Source: Spirosoma rhododendri (GTDB taxonomy: Bacteria; Bacteroidota; Bacteroidia; Cytophagales; Spirosomataceae). Taken from it: a stretch of DNA of 64,000 bases. Location of the stretch: the NCBI RefSeq assembly GCF_012849055.1, contig NZ_CP051677.1:1812501-1876500 (forward strand). Direction: 5' to 3'. The notes beneath the pieces were generated by a model. It saw nothing but the letters and a program-made list of their open reading frames with translations, did no database searches and was not told where the DNA came from. Made by a program: the position numbers and the translations under genes. This document shows, piece after piece, positions 16,821 through 26,285 of the stretch (the first letter of the stretch is position 1; the number at the start of each line of letters is the position of its first letter).

Positions 16821-18056
16821 TTCAACTCCGTTTGTAAACAAAGCCGGCTTGTCGCGGTAGGTACGGTAGGCCAGCCAGATAACGACGGCCATTGTGATGC
16901 CAAACCAGATGAATGGAAGCCGCAGATCAAGAGCTGACAATGCTCCGAAAAGCAGCGTCGTTATCAGACTGGCGAAGCCCTGTAATCCCTGCACCAGCCC
17001 GAACAGAGTCCCCCGGTCGTCGTCGTTGGTGCGTTTGGCGATCAGCCCTTCTACGATGCCCGAAATCAGGCCGATGCTCAGGCAGTCGACCGCGACCAGC
17101 CCGTACAATATGGGTGTTGATTTACCGACCAGCCCATAACCGATCAGTACTGGTACACCCAGTATAGCAAACCAGAACATGGCCCGCGTCTGGTTGAGCC
17201 GGTCGGCGAGAAACCGATAGAAGATAAAGGAGGTGATGACGCTGAACCCGCCGTAGTAGATGAAGAAGTACGAAATCGACTGCGTACCGAACTTAAGCGG
17301 CCCCAGTGCGAGATACGTAACGAAGTAGGTGTAATAGCCCTGCGTCAGGGCCAGTACCGTTCGGATCAGTACAAGCGTTTGCAGGCCGGGCCGCTCCGCT
17401 TCCTTGTCGACCAACTGCCGCCAGAGAACGACCGGGTTGATCGATTCGATGATCGTCTGCTTAAGTTTACTTTGGTCGAGCTTCTCCTTTTTCTCACTGG
17501 TCTCGCTGATCAACAAGCTAATGCCGATGTTCAGTACCGACAGACCCAGCGCAATATAGACGATGTAGCTGGTCTGCTCTTTTTCGGGGATGGTAAACAG
17601 CGTCAGCAGGCCACCCGCTACCATCGGTCCCAGCACGTTGCCCAGCGACACTATTGTACCCTGAATCCCCAGGTTCTTGACCAGATTTTCTTCCGGCGAC
17701 ACGTCGGTGATGGCCGAGCGGACGGTAGCGAACATCCCGTTTGTCAGGCCGTCGCTGACGCGGTTGAGTAGCAATAGACTAGCCTTAACCGGTAGTAGCA
17801 GCAGGTTAGCGAGGGCCGTTCCGATACTCGACAGAATCAGGATGGGTCTTCGGCCGATATAGTCAGCGAGTTTACCGAGCAGCGGTCCCGAAAAAAGTTG
17901 AAGTCCCAGAAACAGGGCAGTAGCGCCCGATAGCCAGAGTTCGGGGTGCGACTGATGGGCAACAAACTTGGGCATCACCGGGGAAATGGCCGCGCCAACT
18001 ACCACATCAATCAGAACAAGCGCATAGATGAGTAACAACTGGCGATTCTTGAGCAT
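16818..18056 (-). CDS. MFS transporter, TetA/DHA1-like drug exporter family
   Basis: A 412-residue protein with about twelve hydrophobic segments in two halves of six, with a charged central loop at about 190-225 (SEKKEKLDQSKLKQ). The loop-2/3 motif of the major facilitator superfamily is seen as GKLADYIGRRPILI (about residues 61-74). The N-terminus MLKNRQLLLIYALVLIDVV has no cleavable signal, as expected. It resembles TetA-type and DHA1 family proton antiporters that expel small molecules. No regulator is adjacent, so drug resistance is only one possibility. It is transcribed towards the susD-like gene; the downstream repeat element 3 may end both transcripts. The next gene upstream on the same strand (crtB) ends 65 bp away. 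Confidence 0.88.
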   Translation of the reverse strand: MLKNRQLLLIYALVLIDVVVGAAISPVMPKFVAHQSHPELWLSGATALFLGLQLFSGPLLGKLADYIGRRPILILSSIGTALANLLLLPVKASLLLLNRVSDGLTNGMFATVRSAITDVSPEENLVKNLGIQGTIVSLGNVLGPMVAGGLLTLFTIPEKEQTSYIVYIALGLSVLNIGISLLISETSEKKEKLDQSKLKQTIIESINPVVLWRQLVDKEAERPGLQTLVLIRTVLALTQGYYTYFVTYLALGPLKFGTQSISYFFIYYGGFSVITSFIFYRFLADRLNQTRAMFWFAILGVPVLIGYGLVGKSTPILYGLVAVDCLSIGLISGIVEGLIAKRTNDDDRGTLFGLVQGLQGFASLITTLLFGALSALDLRLPFIWFGITMAVVIWLAYRTYRDKPALFTNGVE

Positions 18057-18121
18057 GAATAGCCAATAGACCGATTAGGGCTAATGTTCACATAATCAAT
18101 GAAATCGGGGTAGATTTAATG

Positions 18122-18964
18122 CTATATCACCCGCAGCCGGTATTTGAGGTACGTCTGCGCCAGAAGGGCGATTTTTTGTGGGTTCGGTACCCGTATACGT
18201 TGATTGCTGATCGTGGTTGCCGACAGGCGTTTTATCTTTCTGAACAGCGTCAGATAATAAGTGTATGCCAGGTAAACACCCATGCGGGCGCCAGACGGTA
18301 GTTTCAGAATACCCTTCAGTGCATCATCGAAATCGTGCTGAATATCGGCTTCAATCTGCTGCTTGGCTTTCTGCCCGAACGCGCTAAAATCGACGCCGGG
18401 AAAATACATACGGCCCCGGTCGGCGAAGTCGCTCTTCAGGTCGCGGAGGAAGTTTACTTTCTGAAAAGCCGCCCCCAGCTTGCGGGCCGATTCACGCAGG
18501 CGGTCGTATTCGGCGCCATCACCCTCACAAAATACGCGCAGACACATCAGGCCGACCACTTCCGCCGACCCGTAGATGTATTCGTTGTATCCATCGGCGT
18601 CGTATTGCTGATTGTACAAATCCATTTCCATGCTATGCAGAAACGCATCGATCAGCGGCCGGTCGATGCTGTATTGCCGAACCACCATCTGAAACGAGTG
18701 CAGTACGGGGTTCAGGCTGATACCTTCCTCGATAGCCTGATACGTATCGTGCCGAAACCGGTCGAGCAATACTTTCTTATCGTAGTCGTGAAACGTATCG
18801 ACAATCTCGTCGGCGTAGCGCACAAAGCCGTAGATGGCGTAGATAGGCAGGTGGAATTTGCGGTCGAGTGTTTTGATGCCTAGGGTAAATGAGGTGCTGT
18901 ACCGCTCTGTGATGAGTTTACTACATTCAAGAGCGGTGTTATTAAACAGGGCCATCATGGGCAT
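18122..18964 (-). CDS. crtB: Phytoene/squalene synthase family protein (phytoene synthase)
   Basis: CrtB condenses two geranylgeranyl diphosphates to phytoene, the first committed carotenoid step. The 280-residue protein carries both Asp-rich Mg2+/diphosphate motifs, YADEIVD (Asp about 52-56) and RDLKSDFADRGRMYFP (about 190). TSFTLGI near the N-terminus is also typical. The ATG at 18964 is preferred; an in-frame TTG at 19021 would overlap the end of crtI. Alternative ATGs lie two and three codons further in. It follows crtI by 37 bp, so the two form a crtI-crtB operon. Cyclase and ketolase genes for later steps are not in the window, so the final pigment is unknown. Confidence 0.94.
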   Translation of the reverse strand: MPMMALFNNTALECSKLITERYSTSFTLGIKTLDRKFHLPIYAIYGFVRYADEIVDTFHDYDKKVLLDRFRHDTYQAIEEGISLNPVLHSFQMVVRQYSIDRPLIDAFLHSMEMDLYNQQYDADGYNEYIYGSAEVVGLMCLRVFCEGDGAEYDRLRESARKLGAAFQKVNFLRDLKSDFADRGRMYFPGVDFSAFGQKAKQQIEADIQHDFDDALKGILKLPSGARMGVYLAYTYYLTLFRKIKRLSATTISNQRIRVPNPQKIALLAQTYLKYRLRVI

Positions 18965-19001
18965 CAAAGGCAGGTTAGTTTTGGAAGATACGTGTTGTAA
19001 A

Positions 19002-20474
19002 TTAACTAAATTCTTTGGCAACCTCGTCAGCGACGACCAATCCGGAGATCAGCGAGGGCGGCACACCCGGCCCCGGAACGGTTAGCTGGCCGGTGTAGAA
19101 CAGATTGTTTACCCGTTTGTTCTTGAGCGATGGCTTCAGCAGGGCCGTTTGCTTTAGCGTATTGGCCAGCCCATACGCGTTCCCCCGGAATGCATTGTAA
19201 TCCTGCTTGAAATCAGCGTGGGCGTAGCTGCGCTTGTAGATGACGTGATTACGAATGTCGGTGCCGGTGTACGCTTCAAGCCGGTCCATCAGCATCGTGT
19301 AGTACCGCTCGCGCGTTTCTTCGTCATCCGTCAGGTCAGGGGCAACGGGAATGAGCAGGAAGAGATTTTCGCACCCTTCCGGGGCCACACTGGGGTCGGT
19401 TTTCGAGGGGGCCGACGCATAGAACAGGGGCTTCGTGGGCCAGCGGGGCGTTTCGTAAATCTCTTTCGCGTGCAGAGTAAAGTCTTCGTCGAAGAACAGG
19501 TTATGATGTTCCAGCTTCGGAATACGTTTATCGACGCCCAGATAAAACAGCAGCGACGACGGGGCCATCACCCGGCTTTTCCAGTAGGCATCGTTGTAGT
19601 TGCGCGTGTTCTCCGTCAGCAGCTTCGTATCGACGTGATTATAATCGGCACCGGCTACAACGACATCGGTTTCGAAGATGCCTTTGTCTGTCGTCACCTG
19701 TTTCACCTGCCGTTGCTTTACATCAATCGCCAAAACAGTTTGATCGTAGAGAATCTTGACCCCTTTTTCTTCCGCCAGACTGACCATGCCCTCCACGATC
19801 TTGTGCATACCACCCATTGGATACCAAGTCCCTAATGCCATTTCGGCATAATTCATCAGGCTGTACATGGCGGGTGTGTTTTCCGGCGTGGCACCGAGAA
19901 ACAGAACTGGAAACTCCACGATCTCCAGCAAGCGGGGATGTTGAAAATACTTACGCGCGTGACTGGCCAATGACTGAAATACGTCGAGCCGCGCTACATC
20001 GGCCAGTAATTTCAGGCTGACAAACTCTGTTATCGACCGGCTGGGCTTCCACACAAATTTGTGCATGCCAACCTCGTACTTATAGGCGGCCTGCTTCAGG
20101 AAATCCCGCAGCCGGGGGCCGCTGCCCGGTTCGAACTGCTCGAACAAATTTTCCAGCTTGTCCAGTCCTGCCGGAAGATCGACGGCTTCGTCGGCGGCAA
20201 AAACGACTTTGTAGGACGGGTCTAGCCGGACGAGGTTGTAGTAGTCGGCGGTTTTCTTGCCGAAGCGGGCAAAGTAGCTGTCGAACACGTCCGGCATCCA
20301 GTACCAGCTCGGCCCCATATCGAAGGTAAAGCCATTGGCATTGAAAACGCGGGCCCGACCACCGGCCATGCTGTTCTTCTCAAGAATTGTGACGTCGTAC
20401 CCTTTGTTGGCCAGCGACGTAGCGGCAGCCAATCCGGCAAAGCCGGCACCAATAACAAGAATGCGTTTGGGCAT
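19002..20474 (-). CDS. crtI: Phytoene desaturase (CrtI type)
   Basis: CrtI introduces the conjugated double bonds that turn phytoene into lycopene, using FAD on the membrane surface. The 490-residue length is standard for bacterial CrtI. The N-terminus has the FAD-binding Rossmann motif VIGAGFAGLAAATSL with the downstream acidic residue in DVTILEK and the GGRARVF motif. The C-terminal CrtI signature is present as NLFYTGQLTVPGPGVPPSLISG. crtB follows directly. An ECF-like sigma gene lies upstream on the same strand, separated by two hairpins, which suggests separate transcription. The ATG at 20474 is the first Met of the Rossmann strand (MPKRILVIGAG). Confidence 0.97.
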   Translation of the reverse strand: MPKRILVIGAGFAGLAAATSLANKGYDVTILEKNSMAGGRARVFNANGFTFDMGPSWYWMPDVFDSYFARFGKKTADYYNLVRLDPSYKVVFAADEAVDLPAGLDKLENLFEQFEPGSGPRLRDFLKQAAYKYEVGMHKFVWKPSRSITEFVSLKLLADVARLDVFQSLASHARKYFQHPRLLEIVEFPVLFLGATPENTPAMYSLMNYAEMALGTWYPMGGMHKIVEGMVSLAEEKGVKILYDQTVLAIDVKQRQVKQVTTDKGIFETDVVVAGADYNHVDTKLLTENTRNYNDAYWKSRVMAPSSLLFYLGVDKRIPKLEHHNLFFDEDFTLHAKEIYETPRWPTKPLFYASAPSKTDPSVAPEGCENLFLLIPVAPDLTDDEETRERYYTMLMDRLEAYTGTDIRNHVIYKRSYAHADFKQDYNAFRGNAYGLANTLKQTALLKPSLKNKRVNNLFYTGQLTVPGPGVPPSLISGLVVADEVAKEFS

Positions 20475-20486
20475 TGAGGAGAAATG

Positions 20487-20509
20487 AAAAAACCGACTAA
20501 ATGTCGGTT
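20487..20509 (-). terminator. Hairpin with T run just upstream of crtI
   Basis: On the minus strand AACCGAC, a 5-nt loop and GTCGGTT are followed by Ts (six in a row including the stem end). It sits 13-35 bp upstream of the crtI ATG, in its leader. It may act as a second terminator for the sigma gene or as an attenuator for crtI. Confidence 0.55.
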
Positions 20510-20526
20510 ATGCAACGGCTTGTAAC

Positions 20527-20559
20527 AAAAAAAGTTGGACGGAATCCCATCCAACTTTT
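20527..20559 (-). terminator. Terminator after the ECF-like sigma gene
   Basis: On the minus strand AAAAGTTGGA and TCCAACTTTT form a 10-bp stem with a 10-nt loop, running into seven Ts. It lies 75 bp past the sigma-factor stop. Confidence 0.8.
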
Positions 20560-20633
20560 CGAACCTTCCTCTTTTTTAACCAAAAACTACTCAATCAATA
20601 ATACTTAGACGACGATTCGTCAAAAAGTATCGC

Positions 20634-21149
20634 TTATGCGTTGTAATGTGCATAAACTTTTAATTGATCCTTCAATTCCTTGCGGGCAATGTGAATCCGG
20701 TTCTTAACCGTACCGATGGGGATATCCAGCTTTGCAGCGATCTCGTGGTACTTAAATCCGCGGAAGTGCATCATGAATGGGGTGCGATACGTATCGTCGA
20801 GGCCATTCACTGCCCGGTTGATATCTTCTTGTGCAAACGACGAATAAGCCATGTTATCTGTGCTGCTTTCCGTCGAGTTGATATAATGCAGGTTATCTGT
20901 CGTGTCGATAAACGTGTTCTTACGAACCATCCGCTGATAGTTGGTAATGAACGTGTTTTTCATGATCGTGTACAGCCATGCTTTCAGGTTAGTGCCGTCT
21001 GTATACTTGTCACGGTTCGTAAACGCCTTCAGCAGCGTATCTTGCAGGAGGTCATTAGCATCTTCTACATCTTTCGTCAGCCGAAGGGCAAAAGGACGCA
21101 GCGACTTGGATACTTTGCCAATGTGGTAGGTGAATTCGAGCGCGGTCAT
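20634..21149 (-). CDS. ECF-type RNA polymerase sigma factor
   Basis: A 171-residue sigma-70-family protein made of regions 2 and 4 only. Region 2 (about residues 10-75) includes DANDLLQDTLLKAF and LKAWLYTIMKNTFITNYQR. Region 4 (about 115-165) includes the helix-turn-helix YHEIAAKLDIPIGTVKNRIHIARKEL. The linker is short and acidic/Ser-Thr rich. No anti-sigma factor gene is adjacent, which is unusual for classical ECF factors but common for this conserved Bacteroidota type. It lies upstream of crtI on the same strand; control of carotenoid synthesis (for instance in response to light or oxidative stress) is a reasonable guess but not shown by the sequence. The 393-bp upstream gap contains no exact TAnnTTTG element in the right orientation. 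Confidence 0.9.
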   Translation of the reverse strand: MTALEFTYHIGKVSKSLRPFALRLTKDVEDANDLLQDTLLKAFTNRDKYTDGTNLKAWLYTIMKNTFITNYQRMVRKNTFIDTTDNLHYINSTESSTDNMAYSSFAQEDINRAVNGLDDTYRTPFMMHFRGFKYHEIAAKLDIPIGTVKNRIHIARKELKDQLKVYAHYNA

Positions 21150-21542
21150 GATCTATGTCTGTTTTTCTGTTGAATGCTAGTTGTGTACAGTTTTGCAAAA
21201 AGCTGACCAGCCAGACCAATTCCCCAATTATGATTCAGTTAATACGGCGTAATACGTTGTCTGGCAGCCGATTACGAAAAAATGGCCTCGTGCCAGAAAA
21301 AATCTTGAACAAAAACGCCAGAAAATAGTGTAGAAGAAATTTCCCCAATGTGTGGATGTGGGGTGGGGAATCTTGTTTAATGTGGAATGGCAAAATCCTA
21401 AACAAAACGCCCCATTTATACGAGAAAAAGACTATTGCTTTAGGGTAAAGATCAATTTTTACCCAATTTGGGTGTGAGATGCGTTGTGGAGGAGTCGATA
21501 GCGCAACAGTATCGGCCCAAAAACGTAGATCGCTACAATTTT
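21150..21542. other. 393-bp intergenic region between the sigma gene and kdsD
   Basis: I see no open frame with family resemblance and no tRNA. It is AT-richer than the genes and has a G/T-rich run (about 21351-21372). The short palindrome ACCCAA-T-TTGGGT at about 21459-21472 has no T tract. It should hold the sigma-factor promoter, but no exact -7 element is visible. Confidence 0.4.
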
Positions 21543-22511
21543 CTACACTAAACCCTCGCGTAACAGGTCGTGGAGATGCACGAACCCTTTTACCTGGTCA
21601 TTTTCTGCTACAATCAGCTGCGTAATATTTCGATCCTGCATGATTTGTAAAGCCAGTACGGCATATTCATCGGGACTGACGCAGACGGGCGCGGGGGTCA
21701 TTACGTCGCGGGCGTGTAAATCGAGAAACGTGTCGTGCTCGTAAGCCATCCGCCGGATATCGCCGTCCGTTATAATTCCCCGCAGTGTATTATCTGTATC
21801 AACTACTGCCGTTGCCCCCAGCCGATTCTTCGAAATGGTGAAGATCACTTCCTTCAGGGCCATATCTAGTGGCACACAGGGGCACTGATTATGGGGAAAG
21901 ATGTCGGCAACTTTCATGTATAGCTTCTTGCCGAGTGACCCGCCGGGATGGTAACGGGCAAAGTCGCTGCGGGAAAAGTCGCGGGCTTCTAATAACGATA
22001 CCGCCAAAGCATCGCCCAGCGCCAGCGCTACCGTAGTGCTGGTAGTGGGAGCCAGATCGAGTGGGTCGGCTTCGCAGGCGCAGTATGCGTGAAGTATATA
22101 GTCGGAATGAATGGCCAGATACGACTCGCGGTCGCTGACCATCGCAATCAACGGCACGGCGGTTCGCCGGAGCAGCGGTACCAGTACTTTTATTTCGGCC
22201 GTGTTGCCGCTTTTCGACAGTATGAGCGCTACGTCGTTGTCCTGAAGCATGCCCAGATCGCCGTGAATCGCATCGGCTGCATGCATAAACAGGGCGGGGG
22301 TACCCGTTGAATTAAGCGTCGCTACGATTTTCTGCCCGATAAGTGCGCTTTTACCCACACCACTAACCACAACCCGACCGGTAGCATTGAGAATCGTCTG
22401 GACAACGGCTTCAAACTGATCGTCGAGCAGGTCGACGGCCTGCCGGATGGCGTCGGCTTCGGCAAGCATTACCATACGTGCCGTGTTTTTGGGATTTTTT
22501 AGTACTTTCAA
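21543..22511 (-). CDS. kdsD: D-arabinose 5-phosphate isomerase (KpsF/GutQ/KdsD family)
   Basis: KdsD interconverts ribulose 5-phosphate and arabinose 5-phosphate, the first step of Kdo synthesis for lipopolysaccharide. The 322-residue protein has an N-terminal SIS sugar-isomerase domain (about residues 30-180, with VVVSGVGKSALIGQK, MHAADAIHGDLGM and ILSKSGNTAEI) and two CBS domains (about 205-320, with GIITDGDIRR and the PVCVSPDEYAV turn). This SIS plus double-CBS layout is diagnostic. No other Kdo genes are in the window. It is divergent from recQ. The ATG at 22511 gives a slightly extended N-terminus; Met 13 or 15 are alternatives. Confidence 0.94.
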   Translation of the reverse strand: MKVLKNPKNTARMVMLAEADAIRQAVDLLDDQFEAVVQTILNATGRVVVSGVGKSALIGQKIVATLNSTGTPALFMHAADAIHGDLGMLQDNDVALILSKSGNTAEIKVLVPLLRRTAVPLIAMVSDRESYLAIHSDYILHAYCACEADPLDLAPTTSTTVALALGDALAVSLLEARDFSRSDFARYHPGGSLGKKLYMKVADIFPHNQCPCVPLDMALKEVIFTISKNRLGATAVVDTDNTLRGIITDGDIRRMAYEHDTFLDLHARDVMTPAPVCVSPDEYAVLALQIMQDRNITQLIVAENDQVKGFVHLHDLLREGLV

Positions 22512-22566
22512 CGGTCGTTATCGCGATGAAGAATAGTTTGCTCTGTATATTCGCTATCAGTAAAAG

Positions 22567-22574
22567 CAAAGATA
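22567..22574 (-). promoter_or_regulatory. -7 promoter element (TATCTTTG) for kdsD
   Basis: On the minus strand TATCTTTG matches TAnnTTTG exactly, 56 bp upstream of the kdsD ATG in the divergent kdsD-recQ gap. No TTG is at the expected spacing. Confidence 0.4.
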
Positions 22575-22617
22575 CGCAAGCGAATCAGCGTAAAGTAACT
22601 TTTGTACGATTTGTAGA

Positions 22618-24822
22618 ATGATGCAGGTTGATCAGACAGTCCATACGACTCTCAGGGAACGCCTAAAGGAAATTTTTGGCTATAATCAGTTCCGGGGCGA
22701 TCAGGAAGCGATTATTCATAGTATCCTGTTTGGGCGTAATACATTCGTAATTATGCCGACCGGAGCTGGCAAATCGCTCTGCTATCAATTGCCTGCCATT
22801 GTCAGTGAGGGCACTGCCGTGGTGATTTCGCCCCTCATTGCCCTGATGAAGAATCAGGTCGATCAGCTAAACGCATTCGGTATCAACGCGCAGTTTCTAA
22901 ATTCGACCCTCTCGAAAACGGAAATGAACCGCGTCAAACGCGATACGCTGAACGGTACGCTCAAGCTGTTATACATCGCGCCGGAGTCGTTGACGAAAGA
23001 AGAAAATTTGGACTTTTTGAAGAAAGCCAACATTTCGTTCGTCGCTATCGATGAAGCACACTGTATTTCGGAGTGGGGGCACGACTTCCGCCCGGAGTAC
23101 CGCAAAATTCGGGGTATCGTCGACAATATCGGCAACCTCCCCGTTATCGCCCTGACGGCAACCGCCACGCCGAAGGTGCAGCAGGACATTCAGAAGAACC
23201 TCCAGATGGAGGATGCAGACCTCTACAAAACGTCATTCAATCGAAAGAATCTTTACTACGAAATCAAGCCGAAGGTTGACGCCAAGAAGCAACTCATTAA
23301 ATACGTTAAGCAGAACAAAGGCAAGTCGGGCATTATCTATTGCCTGAGCCGTAAGACGGTTGAGGAGATTGCGGAACTGCTGCGTGTCAACGACGTAAAA
23401 GCGTTGCCTTACCATGCTGGTCTGGATCCCCAAACCAGAATGCATAATCAGGATGCGTTTTTGAACGAAGACGTCGACGTAGTCTGTGCAACAATCGCCT
23501 TCGGAATGGGTATCGACAAACCCGACGTGCGTTTCGTAATTCACTACGACGCTCCCAAATCACTCGAAGGGTACTACCAGGAAACGGGCCGCGCCGGTCG
23601 CGACGGGCTGGAAGGTAACTGCGTCATGTTCTACAGCTATGATGATATTCAGAAGCTGGAGAAATTCAATAAAGACAAGTCGGTAACCGAGCGCGATAAC
23701 GCCAAACACCTGCTGGGCGAAATGGTGTCGTACGCTAATCTGGGCGTTTGTCGTCGTCGGCAGCTGCTGGGTTATTTCGGTGAGTATCTTGAAAAAGACT
23801 GCGGTTTTTGCGACAACTGTACCAAGCCGTCGCCCACCTTTAAAGTGCAGAGTGAGGTTGTGCTGGCGCTGCAAACCGTACTGCAAACCGATCAGCGTTT
23901 CGACGTTTCTCACCTGAGTGATGTGCTGACGGCGACGTCGAATCAGTACGTAACGAGTTACGAACACAACCGGCTCGACGTGTATGGTAAAGGCCGGGAA
24001 TACAACGAAACGGCCGAGTTCTGGTGCTCGCTGATCAAGCAGATTACCATTTACGGCTACCTCGAAAAAGACGTCGATAACTACGGCATTCTGAAGCTGA
24101 CGCAGCGGGGTCTTAACTATATCGAAGATCCGTATCCGCTGACGCTGGCAAAAGACCACAATTACGATCAGGTAGCCACCGACGACGATGACGATAAGGA
24201 CACTGCGCCGACGTCGGGTGGAGCGGCATACGATCAGGAGTTGCTGGGGCTGCTGAAAGCACTGCGCAAGAAAGTCGCGAAGGAAAAAAATCTGCCCCCC
24301 TACGTAATCTTCCAGGATCCGTCGATGGAAGAAATGGCCACGACCTACCCCACCACGCGGGAGGAAATGGCGCAGGTCAACGGGGTTGGCCTGGGTAAGG
24401 TGCAGAAATTTGGCAAGCCGTTTATCGATCTGATTGCCAAATACGTGGCCGACAACGACATAGAGACAGACAAGGATGTTGTCATCAAGTCGATGGTCAA
24501 CAAGTCGAAGGTCAAAATTTACATCATTCAGCAGATTGACCGAAAAATTGACCTTGATGAGATTGCCGAGTCGAAGGCGCTTTCAATGGAAGATCTGATG
24601 GAGGAAATCGAGCACATCTGCTACTCTGGTACGCGGCTGAACCTCGATTACTACATCAATCAGGTAATGGACGAAGATCGGCAGGACGAGATCTTTGAAT
24701 ACTTTATGAGCGCCGAAACGGATAACATCGCAATCGCGATGACGCAGTTTGGGGGTGATGATTTTACCGAGCAGGACCTGCGATTGATGCGCATCAAATT
24801 CCTGTCGGAAGTAGCTAACTAA
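22618..24822 (+). CDS. recQ: ATP-dependent DNA helicase RecQ
   Basis: RecQ is a 3'-5' helicase used in recombination and fork repair. The 734-residue protein has the SF2 core: motif I MPTGAGKSLCYQLP (about residues 46-59), motif II DEAHCISEWGHDFRPEY (about 143-159), and motif VI QETGRAGRDG. The RecQ-C zinc cysteines are in CRRRQLLGYFGE and CGFCDNC (about 378-402). After an acidic linker (DDDDDKD, about 522-528) comes an HRDC domain (about 540-620, LPPYVIFQDPSMEEMA and GVGLGKVQKFG). The last 110 residues form a helical wHTH-like tail typical of long Bacteroidota RecQ proteins. Two adjacent ATGs start the frame. A leader of about 60 bp precedes purD. Confidence 0.97.
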   Translation: MMQVDQTVHTTLRERLKEIFGYNQFRGDQEAIIHSILFGRNTFVIMPTGAGKSLCYQLPAIVSEGTAVVISPLIALMKNQVDQLNAFGINAQFLNSTLSKTEMNRVKRDTLNGTLKLLYIAPESLTKEENLDFLKKANISFVAIDEAHCISEWGHDFRPEYRKIRGIVDNIGNLPVIALTATATPKVQQDIQKNLQMEDADLYKTSFNRKNLYYEIKPKVDAKKQLIKYVKQNKGKSGIIYCLSRKTVEEIAELLRVNDVKALPYHAGLDPQTRMHNQDAFLNEDVDVVCATIAFGMGIDKPDVRFVIHYDAPKSLEGYYQETGRAGRDGLEGNCVMFYSYDDIQKLEKFNKDKSVTERDNAKHLLGEMVSYANLGVCRRRQLLGYFGEYLEKDCGFCDNCTKPSPTFKVQSEVVLALQTVLQTDQRFDVSHLSDVLTATSNQYVTSYEHNRLDVYGKGREYNETAEFWCSLIKQITIYGYLEKDVDNYGILKLTQRGLNYIEDPYPLTLAKDHNYDQVATDDDDDKDTAPTSGGAAYDQELLGLLKALRKKVAKEKNLPPYVIFQDPSMEEMATTYPTTREEMAQVNGVGLGKVQKFGKPFIDLIAKYVADNDIETDKDVVIKSMVNKSKVKIYIIQQIDRKIDLDEIAESKALSMEDLMEEIEHICYSGTRLNLDYYINQVMDEDRQDEIFEYFMSAETDNIAIAMTQFGGDDFTEQDLRLMRIKFLSEVAN

Positions 24823-24883
24823 GTCAGTTCGAGGCCCCGTCGGGCCGCGTGGATAACTCCACAGACTGACGAATTCTGGAGTA

Positions 24884-26170
24884 ATGAACATACTTTTACT
24901 AGGCTCCGGTGGCCGGGAACACGCGTTTGCGTGGAAATTGGTGCAGAGTCCGCTTTGCGATACGCTTTTGGTGGCACCCGGCAATGCCGGAACCGCACAG
25001 GTTGCCACCAACGTGCCGGTATCGGCTACCGACTTTCCGGCAATTGCTGACCTGATCCGAAGCCGAAACATTGATTTGCTGATTGTTGGCCCTGAAGAGC
25101 CGCTCGTCAAAGGGGTTGTCGATTATATTCATCAGCAGCCCGACCTGAGCAACTTACCCATCGTTGGGCCGGATGCGGAAGGGGCGCAACTGGAGGGAAG
25201 CAAAGATTTTTCCAAGCAGTTTATGGCGCGGCACGGCATTCCCACCGCTGCGTCGCAGACCTTCACCGCCGATACACTGACCGACGGACTGACGTATCTG
25301 GATAGTCATTCGCTGCCTGTTGTGCTGAAAGCCGACGGGCTGGCGGCTGGTAAAGGCGTTATCATTGCTGAAACCGTCGCGGAGGCCAAACAAACGCTGA
25401 CCGACATGCTCAGCAACGGCCGCTTCGGATCAGCCGGTAGCAAGGTGGTTATCGAACAGTTTTTGCGTGGTATCGAATTGTCGGTGTTTGTATTGTCGGA
25501 CGGGGTGAACTACAAGATTCTACCCGAAGCAAAAGATTACAAACGTATCGGGGAAGGCGATACGGGGCCAAACACGGGCGGTATGGGTGCAGTATCGCCG
25601 GTGGTATTCGCGACGAAATCATTTCTGGAAAAAGTCGAGGAGAAAGTCGTCAAACCAACGTTAACTGGTTTGCAGCAGGATGGCATTCAGTACCGCGGGT
25701 TTATCTTCATCGGGTTGATGAAAGTCAACGGTGAGCCATACGTAATTGAGTACAACGCCCGGATGGGCGATCCGGAAACAGAGGTCGTGCTGCCGCGCAT
25801 TCAGACCGATTTTGCGGAGCTGATGCTGGCAGCAGGCCGGGGCGAACTCGATACAATAAGTCTGCAAGTGTCGCCCCAAACGGCCGTAACAACGGTCGTG
25901 GTATCGGGTGGGTATCCCGACGCATACGAAACCGATAAAATCATTTCGGATTTGGAGCGTTTAGAAGATGTGACTGCGTTTCATGCGGGCACGAAAGCGC
26001 AGGACGGTCAGGTATTGACCAACGGCGGGCGGGTACTGGCGCTCACAGCGCAGGCCAACTCGCTTGAAAACGCCGTCAGAAAGTCGCAGGAAGCGGCTCG
26101 GCGTGTTCAGTTTGAGGGAAAACAATACCGAAAAGATATCGGTCTCGACCTGATTCGGTATTCCGATTAG
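24884..26170 (+). CDS. purD: Phosphoribosylamine-glycine ligase (GAR synthetase)
   Basis: PurD joins glycine to phosphoribosylamine with ATP in purine synthesis. The 428-residue protein begins MNILLLGSGGREHAFAWKL, the family N-terminal motif, and has an ATP-grasp core with LKADGLAAGKGV (about residues 147-158), EGDTGPNTGGMGAVSP (about 224-239) and YNARMGDPETEVVLPR (about 285-300). It lies 61 bp after recQ on the same strand; the two could be co-transcribed. Downstream is repeat element 4, followed at once by the ricT start. Length and motif order are normal. Confidence 0.98.
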   Translation: MNILLLGSGGREHAFAWKLVQSPLCDTLLVAPGNAGTAQVATNVPVSATDFPAIADLIRSRNIDLLIVGPEEPLVKGVVDYIHQQPDLSNLPIVGPDAEGAQLEGSKDFSKQFMARHGIPTAASQTFTADTLTDGLTYLDSHSLPVVLKADGLAAGKGVIIAETVAEAKQTLTDMLSNGRFGSAGSKVVIEQFLRGIELSVFVLSDGVNYKILPEAKDYKRIGEGDTGPNTGGMGAVSPVVFATKSFLEKVEEKVVKPTLTGLQQDGIQYRGFIFIGLMKVNGEPYVIEYNARMGDPETEVVLPRIQTDFAELMLAAGRGELDTISLQVSPQTAVTTVVVSGGYPDAYETDKIISDLERLEDVTAFHAGTKAQDGQVLTNGGRVLALTAQANSLENAVRKSQEAARRVQFEGKQYRKDIGLDLIRYSD

Positions 26171-26175
26171 AACGG

Positions 26176-26276
26176 AGTTATAAAGTTGCAAAGTTGTAGA
26201 GTTGTAGAGTTGACTCCGCCGGTATACTAACGCGCAAGCCAACTTTACAACTCTATACCTTTACAACCATACAACT
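26176..26276. repeat. Phased inverted-repeat element 4 (8-bp units, AGTTGTAA type)
   Basis: The left arm (26176-26212) has five units with GTT every 8 bp; the right arm (26240-26276) has five inverted units. About 30 of 37 positions pair. It begins 6 bp after the purD stop and ends 9 bp before the ricT ATG, so it is the complete purD-ricT gap and would form most of any ricT leader. Confidence 0.85.
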
Positions 26277-26285
26277 ATATAAGTT

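Noticed and set aside
21459..21472. Palindrome ACCCAA-T-TTGGGT as a terminator of kdsD
   Set aside because: No T tract follows on the minus strand and the stem is only 6 bp.
22596..22604. recQ promoter TAACTTTTG
   Set aside because: It has one base too many between TA and TTTG and no TTG at the right distance, so it was not listed.
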